Notes: generated by a model from the sequence alone, not told the origin. Counted from the stretch's first letter, positions 1-6,336 are shown. The stretch: DNA of 7,809 nucleotides from Bacteroidota bacterium (GCA_006227095.1 SBFZ01000009.1:1-7809); one strand, 5' to 3'. Translations and numbers: made by a program.

Positions 1-15
1 GATAAATATCAGAGT

Positions 16-144
16 GCCGCACCGGTCTGATCAGACTGCTGCGTGTAGAGTTCATTCTGCCGCACCGGTCTGATCAGAGTGCTGCGCGTAGAGTTCATTC
101 TGCCGTACCGGTCTGATCAGAGTGCTGCCCCCGACCAATCAGAG
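16..144. repeat. 43-bp tandem repeat, about 2.6 copies, with nested palindromes
   Basis: Three units start at 16, 59 and 102, so the period is exactly 43 bp. Units 1 and 2 differ at only two positions; unit 3 matches for about its first 27 bases and then diverges. Each unit carries ACCGGT overlapping the 10-bp perfect palindrome TCTGATCAGA (26-35, 69-78, 112-121). A different palindrome, GTACCGGTAC, lies at 144-153. Fragments of the motif (ATCAGAGT) also flank the array on both sides. The array starts within 20 bp of the stop codon of hflX, in its downstream region, and may extend beyond the left edge of the window. There is no T-tract, so it is not an ordinary terminator. The palindromic core could be a protein-binding site or a REP-like element; that is inference. 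Confidence 0.85.
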
Positions 145-159
145 TACCGGTACAGAATA

Positions 160-1332
160 TCAGACCTCAGTGTCGGCGATGTCATAAAGAAAATCGTTGT
201 AGGGATATCTCGTCACGTGTATCTTCCTGACCTCTTCGTACAGCATCCTTCTCAGCTCATCGAGGTTATCCCGCTTTTTTGCCGAGATGAAAACGGTACG
301 ACGGTCTCCGTCCGTTGCCATCCAGGTCCTGCGCAGGTCATCGAGTGAGAGGTTCTCACGCTTCACAGGGGTAAGGTCATCTTCATCCTTCCGGGTGAAT
401 GAAAAGAGATCAGTCTTGTTGAATACCAGGATAGTTGGCTTATTGAGGGCCTCCAGCTCCTTCAGGGTGTTGTTGACCACCTCCACCTGCTCCTCAAACC
501 CGGGATGCGATATGTCAATCACATGAAGAAGGAGGTCGGCCTCCCTTACTTCATCGAGGGTTGATTTGAATGATTCAACCAGGTCATGGGGAAGCTTGCG
601 TATGAATCCGACAGTGTCGGAGAGAAGGAACGGGAGGTTTCCAAGTACCACCTTCCTCACTGTGGTATCAAGGGTGGCAAAGAGCTTGTCCTCGGCAAAG
701 ACGTCAGACTTGCTTACCTGGTTCATGAGGGTAGATTTTCCTACGTTGGTATAGCCAACAAGCGCAACCCTGACCATCTTTTCCCGCCCTTTGCGCCGAG
801 TGCTCATCTGGGTGTCAATCTTCTTGAGCTGCTCCTTCAGACGGGTGATCTTGTCACGAATTATACGGCGGTCGGTTTCTATCTCAGTTTCACCGGGGCC
901 ACGCAGACCGATACCTCCGCGCTGCCGCTCGAGGTGTGTCCACATGCCGGTCAGCCTGGGCAACAGATACTGATACTGGGCCAGCTCCACCTGGGTGCGG
1001 GCGTGTGAGGTCCGGGCACGGCCGGCAAAGATGTCAAGGATCAGGTTGGTGCGGTCAATGATACGGCAGTTGAGTTCCTTCTCAATGTTTCGCATCTGGC
1101 TGGGAGTGAGTTCATCATCAAAAATAGCCAGGGTTATCTCACTGGCAGCCACAAAGGCAGCTATCTCCTCAGTCTTGCCCTTGTTGACATAAGTCCGTGG
1201 ATTGGGATGCTCAACACGCTGAAGGAACATCCTGACCGGTTCCGCCCCTGCCGTTTTGGCAAGGAACGCAAGCTCATCGAGGTACTCGCGGGCTTTGGCC
1301 TCACTTATCTCCGGGGTGATGACCCCTATCAA
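160..1332 (-). CDS. hflX: GTPase HflX
   Basis: HflX is a ribosome-associated GTPase of the Obg-HflX superfamily; in model bacteria it binds the 50S subunit and splits stalled ribosomes under stress. All diagnostic parts are visible. There is an N-terminal HflX domain (about residues 1-105), then the family signature GLRGPGETEIETDRR (142-156) leading into a charged coiled coil (to about 186). The G domain has P-loop GYTNVGKS (193-200), TT at 223-224 (G2), DTVGF (239-243, G3), NKTD (305-308, G4) and SAKK (350-353, G5). The length of 390 fits the family. The start used is TTG at 1332: no ATG precedes it in frame before a TGA about ten codons upstream, and the residues before the TTG (..IEKAVL) continue the usual family N-terminus, so translation may begin a few codons further up at a rare codon. 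It is the last gene of the minus-strand block, with 180 bp separating it from the lipoprotein gene. Confidence 0.96.
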   Translation of the reverse strand: MIGVITPEISEAKAREYLDELAFLAKTAGAEPVRMFLQRVEHPNPRTYVNKGKTEEIAAFVAASEITLAIFDDELTPSQMRNIEKELNCRIIDRTNLILDIFAGRARTSHARTQVELAQYQYLLPRLTGMWTHLERQRGGIGLRGPGETEIETDRRIIRDKITRLKEQLKKIDTQMSTRRKGREKMVRVALVGYTNVGKSTLMNQVSKSDVFAEDKLFATLDTTVRKVVLGNLPFLLSDTVGFIRKLPHDLVESFKSTLDEVREADLLLHVIDISHPGFEEQVEVVNNTLKELEALNKPTILVFNKTDLFSFTRKDEDDLTPVKRENLSLDDLRRTWMATDGDRRTVFISAKKRDNLDELRRMLYEEVRKIHVTRYPYNDFLYDIADTEV

Positions 1333-1512
1333 TACCGCTTTTTCTATTGTACTTAAGGTTAATCAGTTCTGTAATACTTTTACCCTGCACAGCAACAGCA
1401 GCTCTTGCCCGGGTGCATAATATGCCACAGGGCGGTTACCTCCCGGCCTCTTTTATGGCAGGGAAGCAGCCGCCCCGGACTGTGCGTTGCAGGCGCTCAA
1501 AAATAATACAAA
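1333..1512 (-). other. Intergenic leader of hflX
   Basis: This 180-bp gap lies between the lipoprotein stop and the hflX start and has no credible gene. On the minus strand TATTTTTG (1498-1505) fits the Bacteroidota -7 box TAnnTTTG, but I see no -33 TTTG at the proper distance. An imperfect inverted repeat pairs CACAG/GGCGG (1426-1435) with CCGCC (1470-1474) and CTGTG (1480-1484). GCATA-A-TATGC (1415-1425) is a small palindrome. None of these can be given a function from sequence alone. Confidence 0.3.
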
Positions 1513-2685
1513 CTAATTAATAAACCTCCTGTTGGCTTCCATGAAGCCCCTTATGGCATTCTTGAGGTTCTCTGAGCACATGATTACCATGTCTATGTCC
1601 ATCGGGAATTCAACCGGCTTCGACTGGATCATTCTCTTCTGTTCTGCAGTAAGAGCCTCAGTGTCGCCGATTGCCCTGGCGGAGATATGCTCGAAATCTG
1701 ACCTGGCGCCTATCGGCTCCTTCTTGATTGTCCGTTCCGGGTAGAGTGACATCATCTCAACATCGCCCTGGATAACGCACTCCTTGACCTGAACTGTCTG
1801 AATCAGGGCGCACTGGATCTCCTTGAATTTCTTTTCCTTGATGTCATTGCCAAGCGAATCCTTCCTTACATTGCCCCTGGCATCCAGAACATAACGGAAA
1901 CCGTCTTCAACAGTAGCCTTGACGAGGGTGTCACGCTGAAACTGTCTGTCAGGACTAACCGCAACGTTCCGAAGGTTGACGTTGATCAGGTAATCAATCT
2001 GGGTATCTTCGTTTGGCATCGCTGTATAATACTCCACCCACTCGCTGTTAAGCCTTGGCAGGTCAAGAGCCAGGAGATCCTGTACAAAATCATCGGGGAA
2101 CTTGATCACCGAGTAATTCTTAATGGTGACATAGGCACGGCTGATGCCAAGGTAACGTGAGTCCTGCATCATCTGGTCAATATCCGGGTAATCCCCGGCA
2201 TATTCCCTTGCACGGGCAAATTCGGCATAAGCCTGACGGTATGCCTCCTTGGTGTTGTTCTTCATCAGCTCCTGGCCATGGGCGTAGTAGAAGTCGGCAG
2301 CGTTCTTTTTGGCAGTCACCATCTCCTGCATGTAGTCGACATAAGGCCATTCGATGGTTCTCCCCTCGTACCTGATCGGGGTTACTGTACGTACTGCAGC
2401 CTGACGGTCATTCATTTTCCTGTAGATAAGGTAGATCTCGTCCCAGGCGTTGGTCAGGCCTTCGAGCTTCAGGTAACGGATTCTTTCATTGTCCTGTTCG
2501 AGGGCAATGTTCATCGCACGTTCCAGGGTCTCGATGTCCTTTGAGCTGTCGGGCTTTTTCCTTAGTTCAGCCACAGCCTTGTTGATGGCAGCATCATAGT
2601 TGCCGATCTCAAGTTGTTTCTTTGACGATCCGCAGCCCGACAGGAGCAGGGCTGCAACAAATAAAATTCCGATGGTCCTTTTCAT
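1513..2685 (-). CDS. Conserved hypothetical lipoprotein, helical/TPR-like
   Basis: This is a 390-residue protein with a classic type II signal peptide. It begins with MKRT, then a hydrophobic stretch and the lipobox LSGC, so Cys18 would be lipidated and the chain anchored in the envelope, probably the outer membrane. After the anchor the sequence is mostly charged and helical. Residues 25-75 and 120-175 contain alternating small and aromatic residues (YAHGQ, AYAEFARAREYAGDYPD) that resemble TPR-type helix pairs. The C-terminal half (about 185-345) looks more beta-rich, and the last 40 residues look helical again. I recognise no catalytic motif and do not assign a named family. The ATG at 2685 is certain because it begins the signal peptide. 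It lies 12 bp beyond the A/T tail of the terminator that follows tonB, and no -7 box is visible in between, so expression probably depends on read-through from tonB. Confidence 0.85.
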   Translation of the reverse strand: MKRTIGILFVAALLLSGCGSSKKQLEIGNYDAAINKAVAELRKKPDSSKDIETLERAMNIALEQDNERIRYLKLEGLTNAWDEIYLIYRKMNDRQAAVRTVTPIRYEGRTIEWPYVDYMQEMVTAKKNAADFYYAHGQELMKNNTKEAYRQAYAEFARAREYAGDYPDIDQMMQDSRYLGISRAYVTIKNYSVIKFPDDFVQDLLALDLPRLNSEWVEYYTAMPNEDTQIDYLINVNLRNVAVSPDRQFQRDTLVKATVEDGFRYVLDARGNVRKDSLGNDIKEKKFKEIQCALIQTVQVKECVIQGDVEMMSLYPERTIKKEPIGARSDFEHISARAIGDTEALTAEQKRMIQSKPVEFPMDIDMVIMCSENLKNAIRGFMEANRRFIN

Positions 2686-2697
2686 AATGCAGTGTTT

Positions 2698-2731
2698 AAA
2701 AAACCCCGCTGCTTTTTTGAAGGCGGGGTTT
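2698..2731 (-). terminator. Intrinsic terminator between tonB and the lipoprotein gene
   Basis: A perfect 9-bp stem pairs AAACCCCGC (2701-2709) with GCGGGGTTT (2723-2731), around a 13-nt loop. On the minus strand the stem is followed by a T6 run (2703-2698), the pattern of a rho-independent terminator at the end of the tonB transcript. It lies 25 bp past the tonB stop and ends 12 bp before the lipoprotein ATG. That position would also suit an attenuator. Because the stem ends in A/T runs on both sides it may work weakly on the plus strand too. Confidence 0.85.
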
Positions 2732-2755
2732 GTATTAAACGCTGTATCTCTCTGA

Positions 2756-3442
2756 TTATTGCAGCTGGAAGATAATCGGTATTGAATATCTTACCCTGAC
2801 CGGGCGTCCGCGCTGCATACCGGGTTCCCATTTGGGTGATGCGGACACTGCTTCCTTTGCTGCCTCGTCAAGCAGGGCATCAACACTTCTGGAGATGCTC
2901 ACATTGCTGACTGTTCCGTTGGGTTCCACCACGAAGGTGATGAATACTCTTCCCTGGATGCCGTTTTCTGCGGCCAGTTCCGGGTAACGTACCCTTTTCT
3001 GCACCCACTCACGGAACTTGTTGATGTCACCGCCCCTGAACTTGGGCATATCCTCAACTATCACGAAGATCTCATCTTCCACTTCTTCCTCTTCAGCCTG
3101 CAGCACCGGAGCGTAAATCTCCACCACCTTGTCTTCGGAAGTTTCGTCGTCTTCGAATCTCACTTCATTTTCGATAACCACGTCATCTTCCACTATCTCA
3201 AAGAGGTCAGTGACAGTTACCTCCGGAGGGGGTATCTCTTCAGGGGGTGTTTCCTCGGTGACGGGTATCTGCTCCTCCTCTATTGCCTCTTCGCTCATGC
3301 CGGCAAACATAGAGTCTTTCTTCTGGCCGCTTGTCCATTCCATTGCGCCGAGGCAGACTATCAGGGCAATAATAAGGCCCACCTGCAGAAACAATGTTTT
3401 CTTCTTCTCCAGGTTTGCCTTTTCATTTTTCTTCAGTTCCAT
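2756..3442 (-). CDS. Energy transducer TonB
   Basis: TonB proteins carry proton-motive energy from the inner-membrane ExbB/ExbD complex to outer-membrane TonB-dependent receptors. The 228-residue chain has a Lys-rich cytoplasmic N-terminus (1-17) and one membrane helix (about 18-35). A periplasmic linker (about 50-131) is dominated by Glu, Asp, Pro and Val. The C-terminal TonB domain follows (about 137-228), with the features YPELA, GIQGRVFITFVVEPNG and SPKWEPGMQRGRPV. Bacteroidota TonB-like proteins often have this acidic linker in place of the Pro-Lys linker of enterobacterial TonB. No exbB or exbD is in the window, so this is one of probably several TonB paralogues and I give no numbered symbol. 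The ATG at 3442 gives the expected anchor; a -7 box lies just upstream, and a strong terminator follows the stop. Confidence 0.95.
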   Translation of the reverse strand: MELKKNEKANLEKKKTLFLQVGLIIALIVCLGAMEWTSGQKKDSMFAGMSEEAIEEEQIPVTEETPPEEIPPPEVTVTDLFEIVEDDVVIENEVRFEDDETSEDKVVEIYAPVLQAEEEEVEDEIFVIVEDMPKFRGGDINKFREWVQKRVRYPELAAENGIQGRVFITFVVEPNGTVSNVSISRSVDALLDEAAKEAVSASPKWEPGMQRGRPVRVRYSIPIIFQLQ

Positions 3443-3464
3443 CGTATTGCTTTTATAGGCACCT

Positions 3465-3472
3465 CAAAGTTA
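3465..3472 (-). promoter_or_regulatory. -7 promoter box for tonB
   Basis: The minus strand reads TAACTTTG, a full match to the Bacteroidota -7 consensus TAnnTTTG. A start site about 7 nt downstream would leave a short leader of roughly 15 nt before the tonB ATG. I do not see a clean -33 TTTG at about 19-20 nt spacing, so only the -7 part is supported. Confidence 0.5.
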
Positions 3473-3527
3473 CAAAATTGTTTGGCATCTCCTACCGGGA
3501 TGTATAAACTGATTTGGAAAAAATTTC

Positions 3528-3535
3528 TATATTTG
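3528..3535 (+). promoter_or_regulatory. -7 promoter box for the hairpin leader and tRNA-Ala
   Basis: TATATTTG matches TAnnTTTG fully. It faces away from tonB and is the only such box before the tRNA, about 90 nt upstream of its 5' end. A TTTG at 3513-3516 is too close (11 nt) to be a regular -33 element. Transcription would begin near 3541. Confidence 0.55.
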
Positions 3536-3540
3536 CACCG

Positions 3541-3617
3541 CTCTGCGGGTTTCACATCAGTAAGCCTCCCTGAATTGGCAGGAACGGCCGGAAGCAATGC
3601 AGGGCAGGTGTTTTTTG
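3541..3617 (+). ncRNA. Candidate small RNA or leader hairpin ending in a T6 tract
   Basis: Downstream of the -7 box lies a long imperfect hairpin. CCCTG (3568-3572) pairs with CAGGG (3600-3604). After an A/G mismatch, ATTG (3574-3577) pairs with CAAT (3595-3598). The base is extended by GCCT (3564-3567) with AGGT (3606-3609), with C3605 bulged. T6 follows at 3611-3616. The apical 17 nt are G-rich. The layout of promoter, hairpin and T-tract suggests a short transcript of about 75-80 nt, or an attenuator in front of tRNA-Ala, which begins only 8 nt after the T-run. Part of the apex (CAGG, ten bases, AGCA) recalls the SRP RNA core, but the closing stem and tetraloop of that core do not form, so I do not call it ffs. 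Confidence 0.4.
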
Positions 3618-3624
3618 ATTTAAC

Positions 3625-3698
3625 GGGGATATAGCTCAGTTGGCTAGAGCGTGTGACTGGCAGTCACAAGGTCAGGGGTTCGATTCCCCTTATCTCCA
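3625..3698 (+). tRNA. tRNA-Ala (anticodon GGC)
   Basis: This is a full 74-nt cloverleaf. The acceptor GGGGATA pairs with TATCTCC and includes the G3-U70 wobble that is the classic alanine identity element; the discriminator base is A. The D-stem is GCTC/GAGC and the anticodon stem TGTGA/TCACA encloses the loop CTGGCAG with anticodon GGC, reading GCC and GCU. The T-arm is AGGGG-TTCGATT-CCCCT. The 3' CCA is not encoded. The next feature downstream is a strong terminator, so it appears to be transcribed without a further downstream gene, probably from the box at 3528. Confidence 0.97.
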
Positions 3699-3711
3699 CT
3701 CTGATAATAAG

Positions 3712-3747
3712 GCAGTTGTGATTAAATATCATAACTGCTTTTTTATT
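3712..3747 (+). terminator. Intrinsic terminator after tRNA-Ala
   Basis: An 11-bp stem with one G-U pair (3712-3722 with 3728-3738) encloses a 5-nt loop TAAAT. It is followed by T6 and then ATTT. It begins 14 nt after the tRNA discriminator base. Confidence 0.9.
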
Positions 3748-3825
3748 TGAATGAACGGGAGAATAAACATCTGCATCAAAGAGCTTTGAAATACATTATT
3801 AAGGCAGAATTAGTCAAGACATAAT

Positions 3826-4005
3826 CTATACAACAACTGCCTCATTGCTGACTATCGTTCCATCTCTCTTAGATGTTGATGTGCCTGGGGTAATACCCAT
3901 GGGATTATTTGAAGGCTTGTAGTAATAACTGCTCCCGGGGAAGTCTGCCCATTTAAACAGCTCAGTCTTAGCAGTATGATGCTGATACTGATTAATACTA
4001 CTCAT
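3826..4005 (-). CDS. Small hypothetical ORF or gene fragment, 59 residues
   Basis: On the minus strand an ATG at 4005 opens a 59-codon frame ending in TAG. The product is rich in Ser, Thr, Tyr, Asn and Gly, with an aromatic stretch FPGSSYYYKPS in the middle, and ends NEAVVV. The frame remains open 14 codons further upstream without another ATG. It has no signal peptide, no membrane segment, no visible ribosome binding site and no terminator. It could be a real small protein or the C-terminal remnant of a lost gene. I do not recognise a family. It is the best coding candidate in the 557-bp gap between the tRNA terminator and the next gene. Confidence 0.3.
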   Translation of the reverse strand: MSSINQYQHHTAKTELFKWADFPGSSYYYKPSNNPMGITPGTSTSKRDGTIVSNEAVVV

Positions 4006-4301
4006 TGTGCCTTCGAGCCGATAGGAGTTTTTTAAAGCTCTGTTTTACCTTGACCTCCAGGGGTAAATTTTCTTCGTGTTAATGTCATGGTTGCCAAGTT
4101 TAATAAGACCTTAATTGCTTTTCAAATTATTTCCATCTGTTTTGGGGGATTAGACATATTTTATTGTAATTTTATTCGTAGCAGATTTACTGTACAATTG
4201 AAAGGAACATTACTGTTAATGATATGAATGGTAATTTCCTTTTGACAGAGAAAAGAGTCAATGTAACTGAACCACGTTTAAAGTTTTAATATTCTAAAGC
4301 T
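4006..4301 (+). other. AT-rich intergenic region before the beta-barrel gene
   Basis: No convincing gene is present. A weak plus-strand promoter is possible: TAATTTTA (4169-4176) differs from TAnnTTTG at one base, and a TTTG about 22 nt upstream is slightly too far for a good -33. A 21-codon frame at 4224-4289 ends 12 nt before the next start codon; nothing else supports it as a leader peptide. Confidence 0.25.
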
Positions 4302-5375
4302 ATGAAAGGGAGACTAATCTTAACATGCTGCCTATTACAGCTTTCATTACTCAGCGGTTATGGCGCAGAAAACGGAAAGGATTTTATAATTAAAATCACA
4401 AAAGACACTGTATTCGGGAAAGCTGAAATATTATCTGATATCGAATATCGTACTTCAATCCCCTTCTATGATGAAAAGGGGGAAAAGACCAGGTACTCAC
4501 CCGAAGAAGTACAGGCTTTTTACATCGGGGAAGATAACAGATATTTTGAATCCAAAACCATCATGATGAATGGAGAGAGTGTAAAGGTCTTTCTAAGGTG
4601 CCTGGTAAAGGGTGAAACAAGTTTGTACCTTTTAAGGGACTTTGAAGAGCCTACGCTAAGTTTCTATTACCAGAGAAAGGACTATTTCGCAACACTTGAC
4701 AATACCAAAACGGTTAAGAACATAGATGGCAGGCTGTACAATGTTTATAATTACGAATACATTGCGACTCTCAAGAACGAACTGGTGGATATCTGCCCGG
4801 GACTGCTGGGTTCGGTCGATGAGGTAAAATATAGTGAAAAGGAGCTGGCCTCTTTCATCGAGAAGGTTAACAAGTGTCTTTCTCCCGAAATACCTTCCAA
4901 TACTTACATGGCAAATAACAGATTCGAATTCAGAACAGGGATCATTACCGGTGCAGGGCTGGACCGGTATTATCCGGCGAAAGGCACCAGCTTTGGAGTC
5001 GGTTTTTACCAGGAGGTGAAGCTCCCTGAGACATCAAGAGCCCTCTTCCTCAGTTACGGACTCGAACTGGGGTATGGGTTAACTGTCAAAGATACGCTGA
5101 ATAACCGGTGGAGTTATCAGAAAGTATCTGTTCCAATACTAATTAATTATGAGTTCGGGGGGCAGAAAATTACAACCTATATCCTTGCGGGCGTTAATTT
5201 TCTGCACTATCTTGACCTTAACAAGAAAACCCGTGAGTCTCCGACAGAGGGTATCACAGGTGGAACAGTATACCCACTTACAATAGGGTGTGGCGCAAAA
5301 ACGAAGAGGTTGAATCTAATATTCACATCCAATATTTTTGATACCAGATTGAAGTTGGGATATTATTTCAAGTAG
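4302..5375 (+). CDS. Secreted protein with C-terminal outer-membrane beta-barrel-like domain
   Basis: This is a 357-residue protein with a clear type I signal peptide, LILTCCLLQLSLLSGYGA, likely cut after Ala22. Residues 25-155 form a beta-rich domain with the motif YSPEEVQAFYI. A helical segment with two cysteines follows (Cys165 and Cys192, LVDICPGLL and IEKVNKCL). From about 208 the sequence alternates hydrophobic and polar residues with many Gly and Tyr (FRTGIITGAG, YGLELGYGL, YILAGVNF) and ends KLGYYFK, as small outer-membrane barrels do. This architecture is common among uncharacterised Bacteroidota outer-membrane proteins; the function is unknown. The ATG at 4302 is set by the signal peptide. 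It stands alone on the plus strand. Its base composition is more AT-rich than hflX or tonB, which fits an accessory gene. No terminator is visible right after the stop. Confidence 0.85.
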   Translation: MKGRLILTCCLLQLSLLSGYGAENGKDFIIKITKDTVFGKAEILSDIEYRTSIPFYDEKGEKTRYSPEEVQAFYIGEDNRYFESKTIMMNGESVKVFLRCLVKGETSLYLLRDFEEPTLSFYYQRKDYFATLDNTKTVKNIDGRLYNVYNYEYIATLKNELVDICPGLLGSVDEVKYSEKELASFIEKVNKCLSPEIPSNTYMANNRFEFRTGIITGAGLDRYYPAKGTSFGVGFYQEVKLPETSRALFLSYGLELGYGLTVKDTLNNRWSYQKVSVPILINYEFGGQKITTYILAGVNFLHYLDLNKKTRESPTEGITGGTVYPLTIGCGAKTKRLNLIFTSNIFDTRLKLGYYFK

Positions 5376-5463
5376 TAACCCTAAATCCCGGAAATAAGGC
5401 AATCACGCAATCAGGTTCATGAAAGAAGGCAAGATTCCTGACTTTCCTTCGTATGCATTAAGG

Positions 5464-5607
5464 TTATTGTTTTAATGAAATCGCCTGCCCGCCTAAACGA
5501 TACAAGAACTGACTGAATCCAGTCTGCCGTTCCAGCGCAGTCTGCATTTCCGTTATTGCCTTCCCGGCTACATGACCTACTGTGTCATTTGACATAAATA
5601 TGATCAT
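5464..5607 (-). CDS. Small hypothetical ORF, 47 residues
   Basis: The minus strand has an open frame from ATG 5607 to TAA 5464; a second ATG four codons in gives a 43-residue version. The product is helix-like and amphipathic (HVAGKAITEMQTALERQ, then FSQFLYRLGGQAISLKQ). It has no signal peptide or cysteines and no clear promoter or ribosome binding site. It might be a small protein or the tail of a decayed gene. The peptide looks protein-like but the evidence is thin. Confidence 0.25.
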   Translation of the reverse strand: MIIFMSNDTVGHVAGKAITEMQTALERQTGFSQFLYRLGGQAISLKQ

Positions 5608-5642
5608 TGAAGAACCTCACAGACAAATAATTATATGACGTA

Positions 5643-5960
5643 ATGAATTCTGTTGAGGAATTACTTGATCATTGGAATATCTACGACCTGGGTGTGAAAA
5701 TTTCCGGCAGCGCGATCATTAAAGATATTCTGCTTAATGTATATGAATCTGGAAATACCTGGGTAATGATCCTGGAGGTAAAGCATAGATCATATTTTTG
5801 AAAGGTCTCCAAAATTGCGGCACTCAGGCTGGTTGAAGGGTCCCCATTCAGGAATAATTTTAATCGTAAACTCTGCTTCCAAAAGTCAGAAGCCTCGACC
5901 AATTTCAACCAGCATTTAGTATATAATCATAAACCACCAGATAACAGTTGGGTACATTAG
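5643..5960 (+). pseudogene. Possible decayed gene with an in-frame TGA
   Basis: One plus-strand frame runs from ATG 5643 to TAG 5958-5960 and is broken only by TGA at 5799-5801. The first part encodes 52 residues (MNSVEELLDHWNIYDLG..., ending in KHRSYF). The second encodes another 52 (KVSKIAALRLVEG... to PPDNSWVH). Both halves have ordinary protein composition. It is on the same strand as, and runs into, the broken gene at 5992-6336. An overlapping minus-strand frame (5681-5908, TTG start) competes for the same DNA, so even the coding strand is not certain. I recognise no family. Confidence 0.25.
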
Positions 5961-5991
5961 GCGGGGCATGGTCAATTAACAACGAAGGAGA

Positions 5992-6336
5992 TTGCACAGA
6001 TACACCAGCACATGCAATGGAAATGTATTTCCGGAAACTGATTATACTATTGGTGATGGCAAGAAATCACCTTATAGTTACTGGAGTTACAGCTATAAAC
6101 CTGAGAGAGATAACTTTTATATTTTCGCAGCTAATGTTAGCGGAGGTTACTCGACATTAATCGGTTCATTTACTGCCGAAAACAAATGGTGCCAGGAGAC
6201 ATTTGAAGGGTTTAATCGTGACAAATATAGTGGTAAGGAAGAATTTGTTTTTAATACACCAACAAGTTGCACTCTAACTCACTTTGATGCAGATGGAGTA
6301 AAAGTTAATGAATTCAAAATGATAAAAGTTGAATAA
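5992..6336 (+). CDS. Hypothetical protein, probably 5'-broken (3' part of a larger gene)
   Basis: The frame gives up to 114 residues and looks genuinely coding. It is Tyr/Phe/Gly-rich and beta-like (SPYSYWSYSYKPERDNFYIF, NVSGGYSTLIGSF), with a Thr-rich patch (NTPTSCTLTHFDADG), and ends KMIKVE. A textbook terminator follows 11 bp after the stop. The start is weak. The only near-start codon is TTG at 5992, one base after the SD-like AAGGAG, and a TAA closes the frame at 5977-5979; the sole in-frame ATG is near the end. No signal peptide is seen. Just upstream a different frame (about 5948-6019) reads a plausible peptide (LGGAWSINNEGDC), which suggests a frameshift near 6000-6020. I therefore read it as the C-terminal part of a broken gene, possibly a secreted beta-sandwich protein. 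The family is not recognised. Confidence 0.5.
   Translation: MHRYTSTCNGNVFPETDYTIGDGKKSPYSYWSYSYKPERDNFYIFAANVSGGYSTLIGSFTAENKWCQETFEGFNRDKYSGKEEFVFNTPTSCTLTHFDADGVKVNEFKMIKVE

Noticed and set aside
16..144. CRISPR array from the regular repeats at the left edge
   Set aside because: The units are contiguous 43-bp tandem copies without unique spacers between them.
79..348. Plus-strand frame across the repeat and the end of hflX
   Set aside because: It is made of repeat DNA and the antisense of hflX; hflX is certain from its motifs.
586..1008. Long plus-strand frame of 140 codons
   Set aside because: It lies wholly antisense to the G domain and middle domain of hflX and has no family features.
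3129..3458. Plus-strand Ser-rich frame of 109 codons
   Set aside because: The Ser runs are the antisense of the Glu/Asp-rich linker of TonB.
3541..3617. SRP (4.5S) RNA, ffs
   Set aside because: CAGG and AGCA have the right spacing, but the ten bases between them do not form the closing stem with a GNRA-type tetraloop that is nearly universal in this RNA.
4224..4289. 21-codon leader peptide before the beta-barrel gene
   Set aside because: It has no regulatory codon run, no attenuator hairpin after it and no ribosome binding site.
5681..5908. Minus-strand 75-codon frame
   Set aside because: It has only a TTG start and no ribosome binding site or terminator, and overlaps a plus-strand frame of equal quality on the strand that leads to the nearby terminator; kept only as an alternative reading.
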